Source of the DNA: Pandoraea bronchicola
Lineage (GTDB): Bacteria; Pseudomonadota; Gammaproteobacteria; Burkholderiales; Burkholderiaceae
Assembly: GCF_902459805.1 (NCBI RefSeq)
Contig: NZ_CABPST010000004.1
Location: 124,001 to 188,000, forward strand
Length of the DNA: 64,000 nt
Reading direction: 5' to 3'
The notes beneath the pieces are model-generated. The model saw only the letters and a list, made by a program, of their open reading frames with translations. It made no database searches and was not told where the DNA came from. Of this stretch, positions 8,594-17,589 are shown piece by piece. How positions within the stretch are numbered: position 1 is the stretch's first letter; every line of letters starts with the position of its first letter. A program made the translations under genes and the position numbers.

Positions 8594-10465
8594 TCAATCG
8601 GCCGTCGACACGGCCGAATCCTGGCCGCTGCCGTGTCCCAGCCAGTCGAGCGCGCCCTCGCCCGCCGTCTCCGCCCCCGGCCCGGCACGACGTATCGCAA
8701 CGCCGACCGCCAGCACGTCGATAGCGGCGAGATGCAGAATCCGCGCGATCATGGTCACGTGCGCGCCCATCGTCTCGACGTGGTCGTTCGGCAACACGAG
8801 GGTCGCCTTGCGCGCCAGCGGCGAGTTGCGCGCCGTGAGTGCGATGACTTTCGCGCCACGTGCCACCGCAATGTCGACGGCACGGTTCAGGTCCGCCGAG
8901 CGCCCCGATGCGGAAATCGCGACCACGACGTCGCCGTCCCGCAATAACCCCGCCGACGCCTGCAACAGGTACGGGTCGCCATAGGCGATCGTGGGCATAC
9001 CGAAGCGGAAGAACTTGTAGTGGGCATCTTGCGCGATGACCCCGGAATTGCCCAGACCGTAAAACTCGATGCGGTGCGCGCCATCTAGCAGCGTGACAGC
9101 CGCCTCGACCGTGCGTGCGTCGAGATGCTCGCGCATCTGAAGAATCGACGACACGGTGTTGTCGAGCACCTTTGCACTGAACTCTGCCGCAGAGTCTCCC
9201 ACGTGCACCTGACCGTGACGCACAGGTAGTGTCCCCGTCAGCGCGCTCGCAAGTTTGAGTTTGAAGTCCGACAACCCCTGACAGCCGAGCTTGCGGCAAA
9301 AGCGGATGACCGTGGGCTGGCTCACCCGCGCGAGACGGGCAATTTCCGACACCGGCTCCGCAAGCAATGCGCGCGGCTGCTTTAGCGTGAGCTCCGCTAC
9401 TCGCTGCTCGGCCGGACTCAACCGGTCGCGCAAGCGATGCAGACGGTCGATCAGGGCGCCCGCACCTGCCGCATGTGTGCCAAGTTGCTCGGCAAGAATG
9501 GCGGACGTGCCGAGAAACGCCGGGTGATCCGCCGTGATCACGTACGTCGGAATCTTCTTCAGGTAGCCTTCGAAACGGCCCTTCGCCTCGAAGCGCTGAC
9601 GAAACGGCGAGTCCTCGAACAGCTTGCCGAGCTTCGGAATCACGCCGCCGCCCAGATACACCCCGCCGACGGCGCCCAACGACACCGCGACATTGCCTGC
9701 GAGCGTGCCAAGCATCGCGCAGAAGCAATCGACCGTCTCGCGCGCGAGCGCATCGCCTGCCTGGGCGAGCTTCACAATGGCGGGCGTCTCCAGCGGCTTC
9801 ACGTCACGCGCCGCCCGATCCGCCAGCGCCTGATAGACGAGCGCCATGCCGGGGCCCGCAACGAGCCGCTCGAACGACACGTGCGCGAAGTGCTTCCACG
9901 CATAGCGCAACACGTCGACTTCGCGCTCGTCGGCCGGTGCAAAGGTGGTATGGCCGCCCTCGCTACCCAGCGCGATCCAGCGATCTCCCGCCGGAATGAG
10001 ACCGGACACGCCAACGCCGGTGCCCGGGCCAAGCAGACCAATCACGCCATTGGGCTGCGGCTCTCCTGCCCCCACCTGCCGCTTCTGCGCATCGGACAAG
10101 TAAGGCAGCGCCATCGCGAGCGCAGTGAAATCGTTGACGACCAGCAGCGTCTCGAAGCCTAGCGCGCGACGCGTCGCTTCAATCGAGAAGTGCCAGTCGC
10201 GATTCGTCATGCGAATCTCGTCGCCTTCGATTGGATTGGCGATGGCAATCGCGGCGTGCTGCACCGGTTCGGCGTGATCGGCCTCGTCAAGATAGGCGCG
10301 AATGACTTCGGGAACACCGGAATAATCGTCGCAGGCATAGTCCCGGATCTCGACGAGATCGCCAGGCGAAATTTCCAGCGCGAAACGGGCGTTGGTGCCG
10401 CCGATATCGGCCAGCAGTCGCGGACCACTCACGTGCGGCGGATTACTCCTCACTCCAGAAGACAT
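8594..10465 (-). CDS. glk: Bifunctional glucokinase / RpiR-family (HexR-like) regulator fusion, 623 aa
   Basis: The N-terminal half (about 16-335) is a bacterial glucokinase: [12 protein letters not shown] phosphate loop, [13 protein letters not shown], and a C-terminal FLGTSAIL end. It phosphorylates glucose to glucose 6-phosphate. The C-terminal half is an RpiR/HexR regulator: HTH about 345-420 ([21 protein letters not shown]) and SIS sugar-phosphate domain about 460-590 ([20 protein letters not shown]). No frameshift separates the halves. Its start overlaps the 3' end of pgl by 23 bp, so zwf-pgl-glk/hexR is one operon. The HexR half should bind the operator at 12784-12798 and be released by KDPG (known for HexR, inferred here). 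The fusion is annotated in Burkholderia. Confidence 0.93.
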   Translation of the reverse strand: MSSGVRSNPPHVSGPRLLADIGGTNARFALEISPGDLVEIRDYACDDYSGVPEVIRAYLDEADHAEPVQHAAIAIANPIEGDEIRMTNRDWHFSIEATRRALGFETLLVVNDFTALAMALPYLSDAQKRQVGAGEPQPNGVIGLLGPGTGVGVSGLIPAGDRWIALGSEGGHTTFAPADEREVDVLRYAWKHFAHVSFERLVAGPGMALVYQALADRAARDVKPLETPAIVKLAQAGDALARETVDCFCAMLGTLAGNVAVSLGAVGGVYLGGGVIPKLGKLFEDSPFRQRFEAKGRFEGYLKKIPTYVITADHPAFLGTSAILAEQLGTHAAGAGALIDRLHRLRDRLSPAEQRVAELTLKQPRALLAEPVSEIARLARVSQPTVIRFCRKLGCQGLSDFKLKLASALTGTLPVRHGQVHVGDSAAEFSAKVLDNTVSSILQMREHLDARTVEAAVTLLDGAHRIEFYGLGNSGVIAQDAHYKFFRFGMPTIAYGDPYLLQASAGLLRDGDVVVAISASGRSADLNRAVDIAVARGAKVIALTARNSPLARKATLVLPNDHVETMGAHVTMIARILHLAAIDVLAVGVAIRRAGPGAETAGEGALDWLGHGSGQDSAVSTAD

Positions 10466-11120
10466 CGATCTTCACTCCTTCACGGTGGATCAGCCGGGAG
10501 ATGGCGTTGTCCTGTTCCTCGGTTTGCGCCGCTTCGAGCACTGCGCGTTTGGCGGGGCCTTGAATCTGCAGAATGAGATGCTCGCAAGCCGCCAGCGCCG
10601 CAAGCGACCACGACACGCGCAGATACGGCGCACGCTGCGGCTGCACGAGCACGAATTTGTGGCGAGTGGTGATGGCGTCGTGCCATTGCGGGGCGTCGGC
10701 GAAGAGCGACGCCGTATGACCGTCCTCCCCCATGCCAAGCACGCACACTTGCGGCACGCCGTGCGTCCAGGTGTCGTTGAGGGTCTGCACTTGCAGCGAG
10801 GCGTCGGTCTCTGTGTGGACAAGCGGCAGCCATTGCGCGCCCTTGGCGCCGGGCAGCAGCGTCTCGGCAACCAGACGAGCATTGCTCTCGGCATGCGTCG
10901 GCGGCAGCCAACGGTCGTCGACGAGCGTGATGTCGATGTCGCGCCACGCCACGGGCAACCGGGCCAGTTGGGAAAGAAATGCCTTGGGACTCGTGCCGCC
11001 CGACACCGCGAGTAACGCGCGCGGGCGAATGGTCAGCGCTTCGTCGAGCCTCGCCACGACCGCGTTGGCGAGCGCCAGCGCCTGCGCCTCACGCGTGGGG
11101 AATGTGCGCCAGTGAATCAT
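10443..11120 (-). CDS. pgl: 6-phosphogluconolactonase
   Basis: Hydrolyses 6-phosphogluconolactone to 6-phosphogluconate, the second step of the oxidative branch feeding Entner-Doudoroff. The 225 aa match the DevB-type enzyme: [17 protein letters not shown] near residue 40, [17 protein letters not shown] near 70, and [12 protein letters not shown] near 130. ATG 11120 (MIHWRTF) gives the normal family length; the frame is open further upstream but non-native. Its 3' end overlaps the start of glk/hexR by 23 bp and its start lies 76 nt after zwf. Confidence 0.93.
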   Translation of the reverse strand: MIHWRTFPTREAQALALANAVVARLDEALTIRPRALLAVSGGTSPKAFLSQLARLPVAWRDIDITLVDDRWLPPTHAESNARLVAETLLPGAKGAQWLPLVHTETDASLQVQTLNDTWTHGVPQVCVLGMGEDGHTASLFADAPQWHDAITTRHKFVLVQPQRAPYLRVSWSLAALAACEHLILQIQGPAKRAVLEAAQTEEQDNAISRLIHREGVKIDVFWSEE

Positions 11121-11196
11121 GCGTGTCTGCCTCCGGTTTGCTTGGCTGCGGACTGGCTGCGCCGGACGATGACTGCACCTCGCCCGGCGATCCGTC

Positions 11197-12672
11197 TCAG
11201 TTGTCTTCTTCGACCCAGCTCGAGCCGTACTGCGCAAGCAGCGCGCTGGCGGCGGGCGGCCCCCATGTCCCGGCGGCGTAACGCTTCGGGCCCTTGCGCT
11301 GACGCGACCAATGCGCCTGGATCGGTGCGACCCAACGCCAAGCGTGCTCCTGCTCATCTCGCCGGACAAAGAGTGCGAGACGCCCATTGATGACGTCGAG
11401 CAACAAACGCTCGTACGCATCCATCCTGTGCCCCTTGAAGAACTGGTCGAATGCCAGATCGAGGTGGACCGATTGCAGCGTCATGCCTTCGCCCGGCTGC
11501 TTCGCCAGACAGTTCAGCCGCATGGACTCGTCCGGCTGCAGACGGATGACGAGACGATTCGCGCCCGGGTGCGCCGTTGCCTCGCCTAGCAGCGGATAGG
11601 GAGTCGCGCGATAGTTGACGACGATCTCCGCCACGCGCTCACCCAGGCGCTTGCCGGTGCGCAGGAAGAACGGCACGCCCGCCCAGCGCCAGTTGTCGAT
11701 ATCGACCTTGAGCGCAACGAACGTCTCCGTCTGGCTGTCGGCCGGCACCCCCGGCTCGTCGTCATAGGCCGGCACCGCCGTCTTGTCGATAGCGCCCGCG
11801 CCGTACTGGCCGCGCACCACGTTGCGGGCGACCGTTTCGTCGTTGAGCGGGCGCAGCGAACGCAAGACGCGCAGCTTCTCGTCGCGCACGGCATCGGCGT
11901 CCATCGACAGCGGCGGCTCCATGGCGACGATGGCCAGCAGTTGCAGCAGATGGTTCTGCACCATGTCGCGCAGCGCGCCGGTCTGTTCGTAGAACTCGCC
12001 ACGTCCCTCAACGCCGATGGCCTCGGCAATCGTGATCTGAATACTCTCGATCAGTTCACGCCGCCACAACGGCTCGAAAATCGCATTCCCGAAACGCAGC
12101 GCCAGCAGGTTCTGCACCGCCTCTTTTCCGAGGTAATGGTCGATGCGATAGATCTGGTCTTCACGGAAGATCGCGCCCACGGCATCGTTGATCGCCACCG
12201 ACGAGGCCAGGTCATGCCCCAACGGCTTCTCGAGCACGATACGGCTGTTTTCGTTGAGCTGGGCGCTGCGCAGTCCTTCGCAGATGGGGATGAACAGCGA
12301 GGGGCCCGTCGCCAGATAGAAGATCCGCACGCCCTGGCGCGCGATCAGACGCTCGGCCAGCGCCCCGAACTCCTCCTCCCGGCCAAGATCGAGCGGCATG
12401 TAGTCGATGGTGGCGAGAAAGCGCTTCCAGGCGTCCTCGTCCCAGACGTCGGGCTTGATATGTTCACGCGCATGTTCCTCGCACCATGCGCGGTACGAAG
12501 CGGCATCCATCGGTTTGCGGGAGATAGCCAGAATGTGGCCGGTATCGGCGGCGGCGTCCGAACCCAGTTGGCCCGTGCGGAACGCCCGGAACAGCGCTGG
12601 CAGGACTTTGCGCAGTGACAAATCGCCGGTGGCGCCGAACAACACAAAGGTATAGGGTGAAGGCGTGTTCAT
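11197..12672 (-). CDS. zwf: Glucose-6-phosphate 1-dehydrogenase
   Basis: Oxidises glucose 6-phosphate to 6-phosphogluconolactone with NADP+ or NAD+. The 491 aa are normal for bacterial Zwf. The N-terminal dinucleotide motif GATGDLSLRKVLPAL and the substrate-site motif YRIDHYLGKE are intact, and EKPLGHDL is present. It is the first gene of the minus-strand operon zwf-pgl-glk/hexR. Its promoter faces the edd promoter across a 291-bp region holding the HexR operator, which lies 112 bp upstream of the start. Confidence 0.96.
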   Translation of the reverse strand: MNTPSPYTFVLFGATGDLSLRKVLPALFRAFRTGQLGSDAAADTGHILAISRKPMDAASYRAWCEEHAREHIKPDVWDEDAWKRFLATIDYMPLDLGREEEFGALAERLIARQGVRIFYLATGPSLFIPICEGLRSAQLNENSRIVLEKPLGHDLASSVAINDAVGAIFREDQIYRIDHYLGKEAVQNLLALRFGNAIFEPLWRRELIESIQITIAEAIGVEGRGEFYEQTGALRDMVQNHLLQLLAIVAMEPPLSMDADAVRDEKLRVLRSLRPLNDETVARNVVRGQYGAGAIDKTAVPAYDDEPGVPADSQTETFVALKVDIDNWRWAGVPFFLRTGKRLGERVAEIVVNYRATPYPLLGEATAHPGANRLVIRLQPDESMRLNCLAKQPGEGMTLQSVHLDLAFDQFFKGHRMDAYERLLLDVINGRLALFVRRDEQEHAWRWVAPIQAHWSRQRKGPKRYAAGTWGPPAASALLAQYGSSWVEEDN

Positions 12673-12783
12673 AGAGAGCGTGGACTCCGTACAACCGGGC
12701 ACTCCGCATTGACACTGCCCGACGACGGCCGAACTTGGCAGGCGCCCGGATGTCACTGAAGAAGCGCAACTTTGACACTGCAT

Positions 12784-12798
12784 TGTAGTTTAACTACA
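12784..12798. promoter_or_regulatory. HexR operator between zwf and edd
   Basis: TGTAGTTTAACTACA fits the published HexR consensus TGTARTWWWWYTACA at all 15 positions. It sits in the divergent zwf/edd promoter region next to an operon that itself encodes a HexR-like protein. Repression of both directions, relieved by 2-keto-3-deoxy-6-phosphogluconate, is expected from HexR work in other proteobacteria. The rest of the 12673-12963 region holds the two promoters. Confidence 0.85.
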
Positions 12799-12963
12799 CT
12801 TCGAATCAACAAAATCTCGTGCTTTGACTACATCATCTGCCGATGATCTAGGACAGGGCATAACGTCAAGCCAGCATGCGAATGGTGTCGCCGGCGTCGA
12901 ACGCGTCACCCCGCGTCACCCGCGTCATCCGCATCGGGCGACCCACAACGTCCCGGAATCACC

Positions 12964-14811
12964 ATGACCCAGCCTTCGCACAACGTGTCGCTGCATCCGG
13001 TGGTACAACGCGTGACCGAGCGCCTCATCGAGCGCAGCCGGTCGTCCCGTCAGGCTTATCTGGAAGGCGTCAGCCGCGCCACGCAGGGGCAGCCGGGGCG
13101 CGAAACGCTGGGGTGCGCCAATCTCGCGCACGCGTTGGCCGCCGCGCCCGCCGACGACCGCCTCAAGATCCGCACTGAGCGCACGCCCAATATCGGCATC
13201 GTCACCGCCTATAACGACATGCTTTCGGCGCACGCGCCGTTCGCCGAGTTCCCCGACATCATCAAGTCCGCCGCGCGGGCGCATGGCGCGAGCGCGCAAG
13301 TGGCCGGCGGCGTACCCGCGATGTGTGATGGCGTGACGCAGGGCTATGCGGGGATGGAACTCTCGCTGTTCTCGCGCGACGTGATCGCGATGGCCTCGGT
13401 CATCGCGCTCTCGCATCAGATGTTTGACGCCGCCATGTTCCTCGGCGTGTGCGACAAGATTGTGCCGGGGCTGGTGATCGCCGCACAGGCGTTCGGCCAT
13501 CTGCCAGCCGTTTTCTCTCCGGCCGGCCCGATGCCGTCGGGGTTGCCCAACGACGAGAAGTCGCGCATCCGGCAGGAATACGCCGCCGGCCGCATCACGC
13601 GCGCGGCGCTGCTCGACGCCGAACTGGCCGCGTATCACACGGAAGGCACCTGCACGTTCTACGGCACGGCCAACAGCAATCAAATGCTCATGGAGTTCAT
13701 GGGGCTGCATCTGCCGGGCGCGTCCTTCATCAACCCGCATACGCCACTGCGCCATGCGCTCACGCAGGCCGCGACCGCTCGCGCCGTGGCGCTGGCGAAT
13801 TCCGGCATCAATACGTCTCACATTCTTGATGAGCGGGCGTTCATCAACGGTGTTGTCGGCCTGCTCGCCACGGGCGGATCGACCAACCATACGCTGCATC
13901 TTGTCGCCATGGCTCACGCGGGCGGCATTCTGCTCGACTGGCAGGACTTCGCCGATCTGTCGGACGTCACGCCGCTGCTCGCTCATGTCTATCCGAACGG
14001 CAAGGCCGACGTGAATCAGTTCCACGCCGCAGGCGGCCTGAACTTTCTCATCCGGGAATTGCTTGATGCCGGTTTTCTGCATAACGATGTGACGACCGTC
14101 ATGGGCCACGGTCTGCGCGCCTATACACAGGAGGCCTTTCTGCGCGACGACGTGCTTTCCTGGCAAGACGCCCCCAAGGACAGCCTCGACGAGAACATCG
14201 TGCGGCCGGCCGCCAGGCCGTTCGCACGCGAAGGCGGTTTGCGCATGCTGGAGGGCAATCTGGGCCGCGCGGTCATCAAGTCGTCCGCCGTCAAGCCGGA
14301 GCACCAGAAGGTGCGCGCCCCGGCTCGCGTATTTTCCGATCAGGAGTCCGCACAGGCCGCGTTCAAGGCGGGGGAATTGACGCGCGACGTGATCGTTGTG
14401 GTGCGCTTCCAAGGGCCGCGCGCGAACGGCATGCCGGAGCTGCACAAGCTCATGCCGATGCTCGGCCTGCTGCAAGACGAAGGCCACCACGTGGCGCTGG
14501 TGACCGACGGACGGATGTCGGGTGCGTCGGGCAAGGTACCGGCGGCCATCCATCTGTCACCGGAAGCGGAGCAAGGCGGCATGCTCGCCCGCGTGCAGGA
14601 CGGCGACATCCTCGTCATCGACTGCGAAAGCAACGTGCTGCATTGTGAAGTCGACGACGCTACGCTCGCTGCACGCACCCCGGTGCCGGTGCCGCAACGG
14701 CCGTTCGATCCGTGGCGCAACGTGTTCCGGCGCTTCCGCGACAATGTCGGCGCTGCACCACACGGCGCCTGCGTGCTGTTCAACGATGCAGAGTATCCCA
14801 AGCCGCACTGA
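12964..14811 (+). CDS. edd: Phosphogluconate dehydratase
   Basis: Dehydrates 6-phosphogluconate to KDPG, the first dedicated Entner-Doudoroff step, using a [4Fe-4S] cluster. At 615 aa it is close to E. coli Edd (603). It has the IlvD/Edd features: [21 protein letters not shown] near 80, [12 protein letters not shown] near 120, [11 protein letters not shown] near 160 and [17 protein letters not shown] near 520. Cluster cysteines are present in AMCDG and GVCDK. It is transcribed away from zwf across the HexR operator. No classical eda (KDPG aldolase) follows, and a terminator closes the unit. Confidence 0.96.
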   Translation: MTQPSHNVSLHPVVQRVTERLIERSRSSRQAYLEGVSRATQGQPGRETLGCANLAHALAAAPADDRLKIRTERTPNIGIVTAYNDMLSAHAPFAEFPDIIKSAARAHGASAQVAGGVPAMCDGVTQGYAGMELSLFSRDVIAMASVIALSHQMFDAAMFLGVCDKIVPGLVIAAQAFGHLPAVFSPAGPMPSGLPNDEKSRIRQEYAAGRITRAALLDAELAAYHTEGTCTFYGTANSNQMLMEFMGLHLPGASFINPHTPLRHALTQAATARAVALANSGINTSHILDERAFINGVVGLLATGGSTNHTLHLVAMAHAGGILLDWQDFADLSDVTPLLAHVYPNGKADVNQFHAAGGLNFLIRELLDAGFLHNDVTTVMGHGLRAYTQEAFLRDDVLSWQDAPKDSLDENIVRPAARPFAREGGLRMLEGNLGRAVIKSSAVKPEHQKVRAPARVFSDQESAQAAFKAGELTRDVIVVVRFQGPRANGMPELHKLMPMLGLLQDEGHHVALVTDGRMSGASGKVPAAIHLSPEAEQGGMLARVQDGDILVIDCESNVLHCEVDDATLAARTPVPVPQRPFDPWRNVFRRFRDNVGAAPHGACVLFNDAEYPKPH

Positions 14812-14838
14812 CGCGCAGCGCCGCCACCTTGCCCGTAG

Positions 14839-14864
14839 GGCGTCAAAATCTTGACGCCTTTTTT
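14839..14864 (+). terminator. Rho-independent terminator of edd
   Basis: GGCGTCAA and TTGACGCC form an 8-bp stem around a 4-nt loop, followed by TTTTTT. Confidence 0.92.
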
Positions 14865-14922
14865 ACCCGCGCCTCCCTAGACTGGCCTCGTTGTCACTCT
14901 TGTCGTCAATCGACACGTTGCC

Positions 14923-15387
14923 ATGCCTACCCTTGCTCAGCGCGCCAGCCTTGAACCTCCCGGTGCAAACACCACCTCGGCCGACGCCTTCCATGCCTAC
15001 GGTGCAACGCCCGCCCAAGCGGCGCGCGCTTCGGTTACCGCGACTGGCACTGCCATCGGCGCTACGCCGGCGAGCACGCAAACTTTTCCCCCGATCGACG
15101 TTTTCGCAGCACCGCGGCAACGCAATCGACACACCCCTCGCGTGCGTCTCGACGCGACGCTCGACATCACGCTTAGCCGCGCCGCCGTCTCGACGCTCGC
15201 CATCACCCTGGCGATGAGTCTGCCGCTGCCGTGGCGCGTCGAGACGATCCGCCCGATTCGGCGCGATACGGCTGCTGTGGTGTCGATCGCATTGCCGCGA
15301 ATCGAAGCCTCGCGGGCGATGCACGCCGTCATGCAATCGTTGCCGGAAGCGGAGTTCGGCGCGCTGCGTCTGCGCCCTGCTGCCTGA
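14923..15387 (+). CDS. Hypothetical protein, 154 aa
   Basis: I do not recognise this protein. The first 75 residues are rich in Ala, Thr and Pro and probably disordered. The second half is more ordered, with a mostly hydrophobic stretch (AVSTLAITLAMSLPLPW, about residues 92-108) and then alternating charged and hydrophobic residues. There is no clear ribosome site. An overlapping minus-strand frame exists but is full of Arg/Gly and looks like a shadow. It sits alone between the edd terminator and the aldolase gene. Existence as a real gene is only moderately supported. Confidence 0.45.
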   Translation: MPTLAQRASLEPPGANTTSADAFHAYGATPAQAARASVTATGTAIGATPASTQTFPPIDVFAAPRQRNRHTPRVRLDATLDITLSRAAVSTLAITLAMSLPLPWRVETIRPIRRDTAAVVSIALPRIEASRAMHAVMQSLPEAEFGALRLRPAA

Positions 15388-15454
15388 GCATTCGGTCTCC
15401 TGACGATTGCTCGATGCTTCTCGCATTCCCCAGACAACCCTGCTCCACCCTGTT

Positions 15455-16336
15455 ATGAACACTGCCATCTTCGAAGGCGTGTGGATTCCACTCGTCACGC
15501 CCATGACCGGCGCTAATGGCGCTCAGATCGATCGCAACGCGTTCGCGCGCCTGGTCGATTATTACCTTGCTGCGGGAGTGAACGGCCTCGTCGTGGCCGG
15601 CACTACGGGGGAAGGCACCCTGCTGGATGACGACGAGCGCCGCTGGCTTGTCGAGACGGCCTGCCATCTCGCACGTGGGCATGCCCCGGTAGTGGCCGGT
15701 GTCGGCGCCGCCGACACGGCCAATGCTGCGCGGCAGATACGCAGCCTCGAAGACCTGTCGCTTGCCGGGTATCTCGTGCCCCCGCCGTATTATCTGCGTC
15801 CGTCGCAGGAGGGCATTCTCTGGCACTACCGCACGCTGGCGGGCGGCACGCGCAAGCCGCTGGTGCTCTACAACGTGCCGCTGCGCACGGGCGTGACGCT
15901 CAGCGTAGAGACGATCCGCGAGTTGGCATCGCACGATGCGTTCGCGGCGATCAAGGAGTGCGACGCGCATCCGCTCCTGCATCTGCCGTCGCAGGTCTCC
16001 ATGCGCGTGCTGTGCGGCGACGACATGCAGTTGCTGCCTGCCCTGCAAGCCGGGGCGACGGGATGCATCTCGGCGGCGGCTCACGTGCGTCCCGACCTCT
16101 ATCTGAAGCTGCTCCGATACGTGCGTGACGGCGACATGGCCCACGCGACGACACTCTTCAACGGCATGAAGCCCCTCATTCGCCGGCTGTTCGCCGAGCC
16201 GAATCCGGTGGCGATCAAAGCCGCACTCGCCTCGCTGGGGCTATGTGCGCAGACGGTTCGCCGTCCGCTCATGCCTTGCACGCCCGCGCTTCACAAAGAG
16301 ATCGACGCCCAACTCGAAGTGACGATGGCGTTCTGA
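15455..16336 (+). CDS. DapA-family aldolase / dihydrodipicolinate synthase-like, 293 aa
   Basis: A TIM-barrel class I aldolase of the DHDPS/N-acetylneuraminate lyase superfamily. Family residues are present: VAGTTGEGTLL (Thr-Thr pair near 45), VPPPYYLRPSQEG (catalytic Tyr near 115), YNVPLRTG (Arg that binds the second substrate in DHDPS) and FAAIKECDAH (Schiff-base Lys near 170). Retention of the YNVPxRTG Arg favours a DHDPS-type reaction (pyruvate plus aspartate semialdehyde), but the gene may be a paralogue. Its location 640 bp after edd raises the alternative of a keto-deoxy sugar-acid aldolase. Start ATG 15455 gives the family N-terminus (FEGVWIPLVTPM). Confidence 0.8.
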   Translation: MNTAIFEGVWIPLVTPMTGANGAQIDRNAFARLVDYYLAAGVNGLVVAGTTGEGTLLDDDERRWLVETACHLARGHAPVVAGVGAADTANAARQIRSLEDLSLAGYLVPPPYYLRPSQEGILWHYRTLAGGTRKPLVLYNVPLRTGVTLSVETIRELASHDAFAAIKECDAHPLLHLPSQVSMRVLCGDDMQLLPALQAGATGCISAAAHVRPDLYLKLLRYVRDGDMAHATTLFNGMKPLIRRLFAEPNPVAIKAALASLGLCAQTVRRPLMPCTPALHKEIDAQLEVTMAF

Positions 16337-16404
16337 ATGCGCATGCCGTTCGTCACAACGCGTTAGCACGTCTGCCCGAAAGCCCTTACGACAGGACTCC
16401 CGTT

Positions 16405-16932
16405 ATGGATGACATCGAACAGCGCCACCGCTGCGTCGCCCGTCTGCTCATCAAGCTCTCGGGCACGACGTTAGCCCGGCTCGCTTATGCGACCGGCATC
16501 ACAGGCAACACGATTTCGCGCTGGGTGCACGGTGACCACTGCGCGTTGGGGCCGCAGGGCCGCGACAAGCTGTTCACGGCGCTGGGTGCTTACAGCGACG
16601 GCACTCACGTACGACTCGCCCCGCGTGCCACGGGCGCCGCACAACCGGTGTTTCAGATCAACGGCCTCGTGCAGGCCGAGCGTTTCGCCACCCTCGCCGC
16701 GCTGACGATGACGCGGTTCGTCGCCGCGCGGGAGACATGTCAGGGCAAGACACTCGTGAGCGTTGTCACGGACATCAGCGGGCAGACCACGGCGCTGCTC
16801 GTCGGCACGCGCGAAGCGCTCGATGAGTTGTATGCGGAACTGGGGATCGTGGTCTCGCCGAAACGCCGTTTGGAGGCAAGCCTCCGCACTTACGCTTCAG
16901 GCAATGAAGCGGCGCGTCTACACTCTAACTGA
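16405..16932 (+). CDS. HTH DNA-binding protein of unknown function, 175 aa
   Basis: The N-terminal 60 residues form a Cro/XRE-like helix-turn-helix (TTLARLAYATGITGNTISRW followed by VHGDHCALGPQGRDKLFTAL). The C-terminal half (about 90-175) has no motif I recognise; it is a compact alpha/beta-like segment (TLVSVVTDISGQTTALLVG, then a helix ALDELYAELGI). An AGGA ribosome site precedes ATG 16405. It lies 72 nt upstream of the LecA-like gene on the same strand, so it may be co-transcribed with it or regulate it (inference). Confidence 0.65.
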   Translation: MDDIEQRHRCVARLLIKLSGTTLARLAYATGITGNTISRWVHGDHCALGPQGRDKLFTALGAYSDGTHVRLAPRATGAAQPVFQINGLVQAERFATLAALTMTRFVAARETCQGKTLVSVVTDISGQTTALLVGTREALDELYAELGIVVSPKRRLEASLRTYASGNEAARLHSN

Positions 16933-17004
16933 CCGCAATTGGCGTAGATCGAAGCCGATTACCGGCTATCCATTTTTGGCCCCCCGTCAACGATGGAGCG
17001 TGTC

Positions 17005-17508
17005 ATGACGACAGACCGCATCAACAAGCGCATGAAGGTATACGCCACGCAAGGCTGGCAGGACACGGGATACAGGATTGGCGCACAACCTGCGCCGAAG
17101 GTGATCCTGCGAGCCGAAGGCGAATGGTGTACGCGCACGGACGACCGCAAGTTCGGACGCCGCGACGCCGACGGGCGCACGCCGAATTCCGGCGCGACAT
17201 ATCTGCATAAGGTTTCAGGCGACGAAGGGTATCCGTATCACGGCCCTGATGCGCTGATGGGTCAGTTGATTGGACGATTCGGCAAGGACGGCGAGCCGTT
17301 CCTCATCGGCAAGCACAAGTCGTTCCGTGTCGATGGGATGCCCTCGGACGTGTCGCTGTGGCTATGCTGCAACGATCCGTTGGGAAGCGCCAAACGCGAC
17401 AACGATGGTGCGCTCGACGTGACACTCGAACTGGACGACGCCCGTGACGTCTTCGCGCCCCGCAGCCAGCACTTTGACCGCCCGTCAGGGACTTGGGTTG
17501 ATGATTGA
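17005..17508 (+). CDS. LecA-like (PA-IL) beta-sandwich domain protein, 167 aa
   Basis: By eye the central 110 residues follow Pseudomonas LecA: an AEGEW strand, then GPDALMGQLIGRFG corresponding to LecA HDAFCGALVMKIG, then an F strand, then LWLCCNDPLGSAKRDNDGAL matching LecA TLIYNDVPGTYGNNSGSF. The Asp of the ND pair and the D-N before the last Gly match LecA calcium/sugar ligands, but the calcium-site Tyr has no clear counterpart. No signal peptide, consistent with LecA-type export or cytoplasmic storage. A GGAG 6 nt before ATG 17005 decides the start over ATG 16993. Galactose binding is not established; many members of this fold are uncharacterised. Confidence 0.6.
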   Translation: MTTDRINKRMKVYATQGWQDTGYRIGAQPAPKVILRAEGEWCTRTDDRKFGRRDADGRTPNSGATYLHKVSGDEGYPYHGPDALMGQLIGRFGKDGEPFLIGKHKSFRVDGMPSDVSLWLCCNDPLGSAKRDNDGALDVTLELDDARDVFAPRSQHFDRPSGTWVDD

Positions 17509-17535
17509 GGGTCGCGGCACCGCGCAATGCGAGTA

Positions 17536-17563
17536 CCAGCGGCGACCTCTTCGCCGCTGGTCT
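17536..17563. terminator. Bidirectional stem-loop between LecA-like gene and mgtA
   Basis: A perfect 10-bp stem (CCAGCGGCGA with TCGCCGCTGG), 5-nt loop, followed by TCTTG. It lies between convergent genes. Confidence 0.7.
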
Positions 17564-17589
17564 TGCGCACCGCACGGAAACGAGCCACC

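Noticed and set aside
12925-14553. 542-residue minus-strand frame antisense to edd
   Set aside because: Composition rich in Arg/His/Gly with no motif; edd on the plus strand is complete and conserved.
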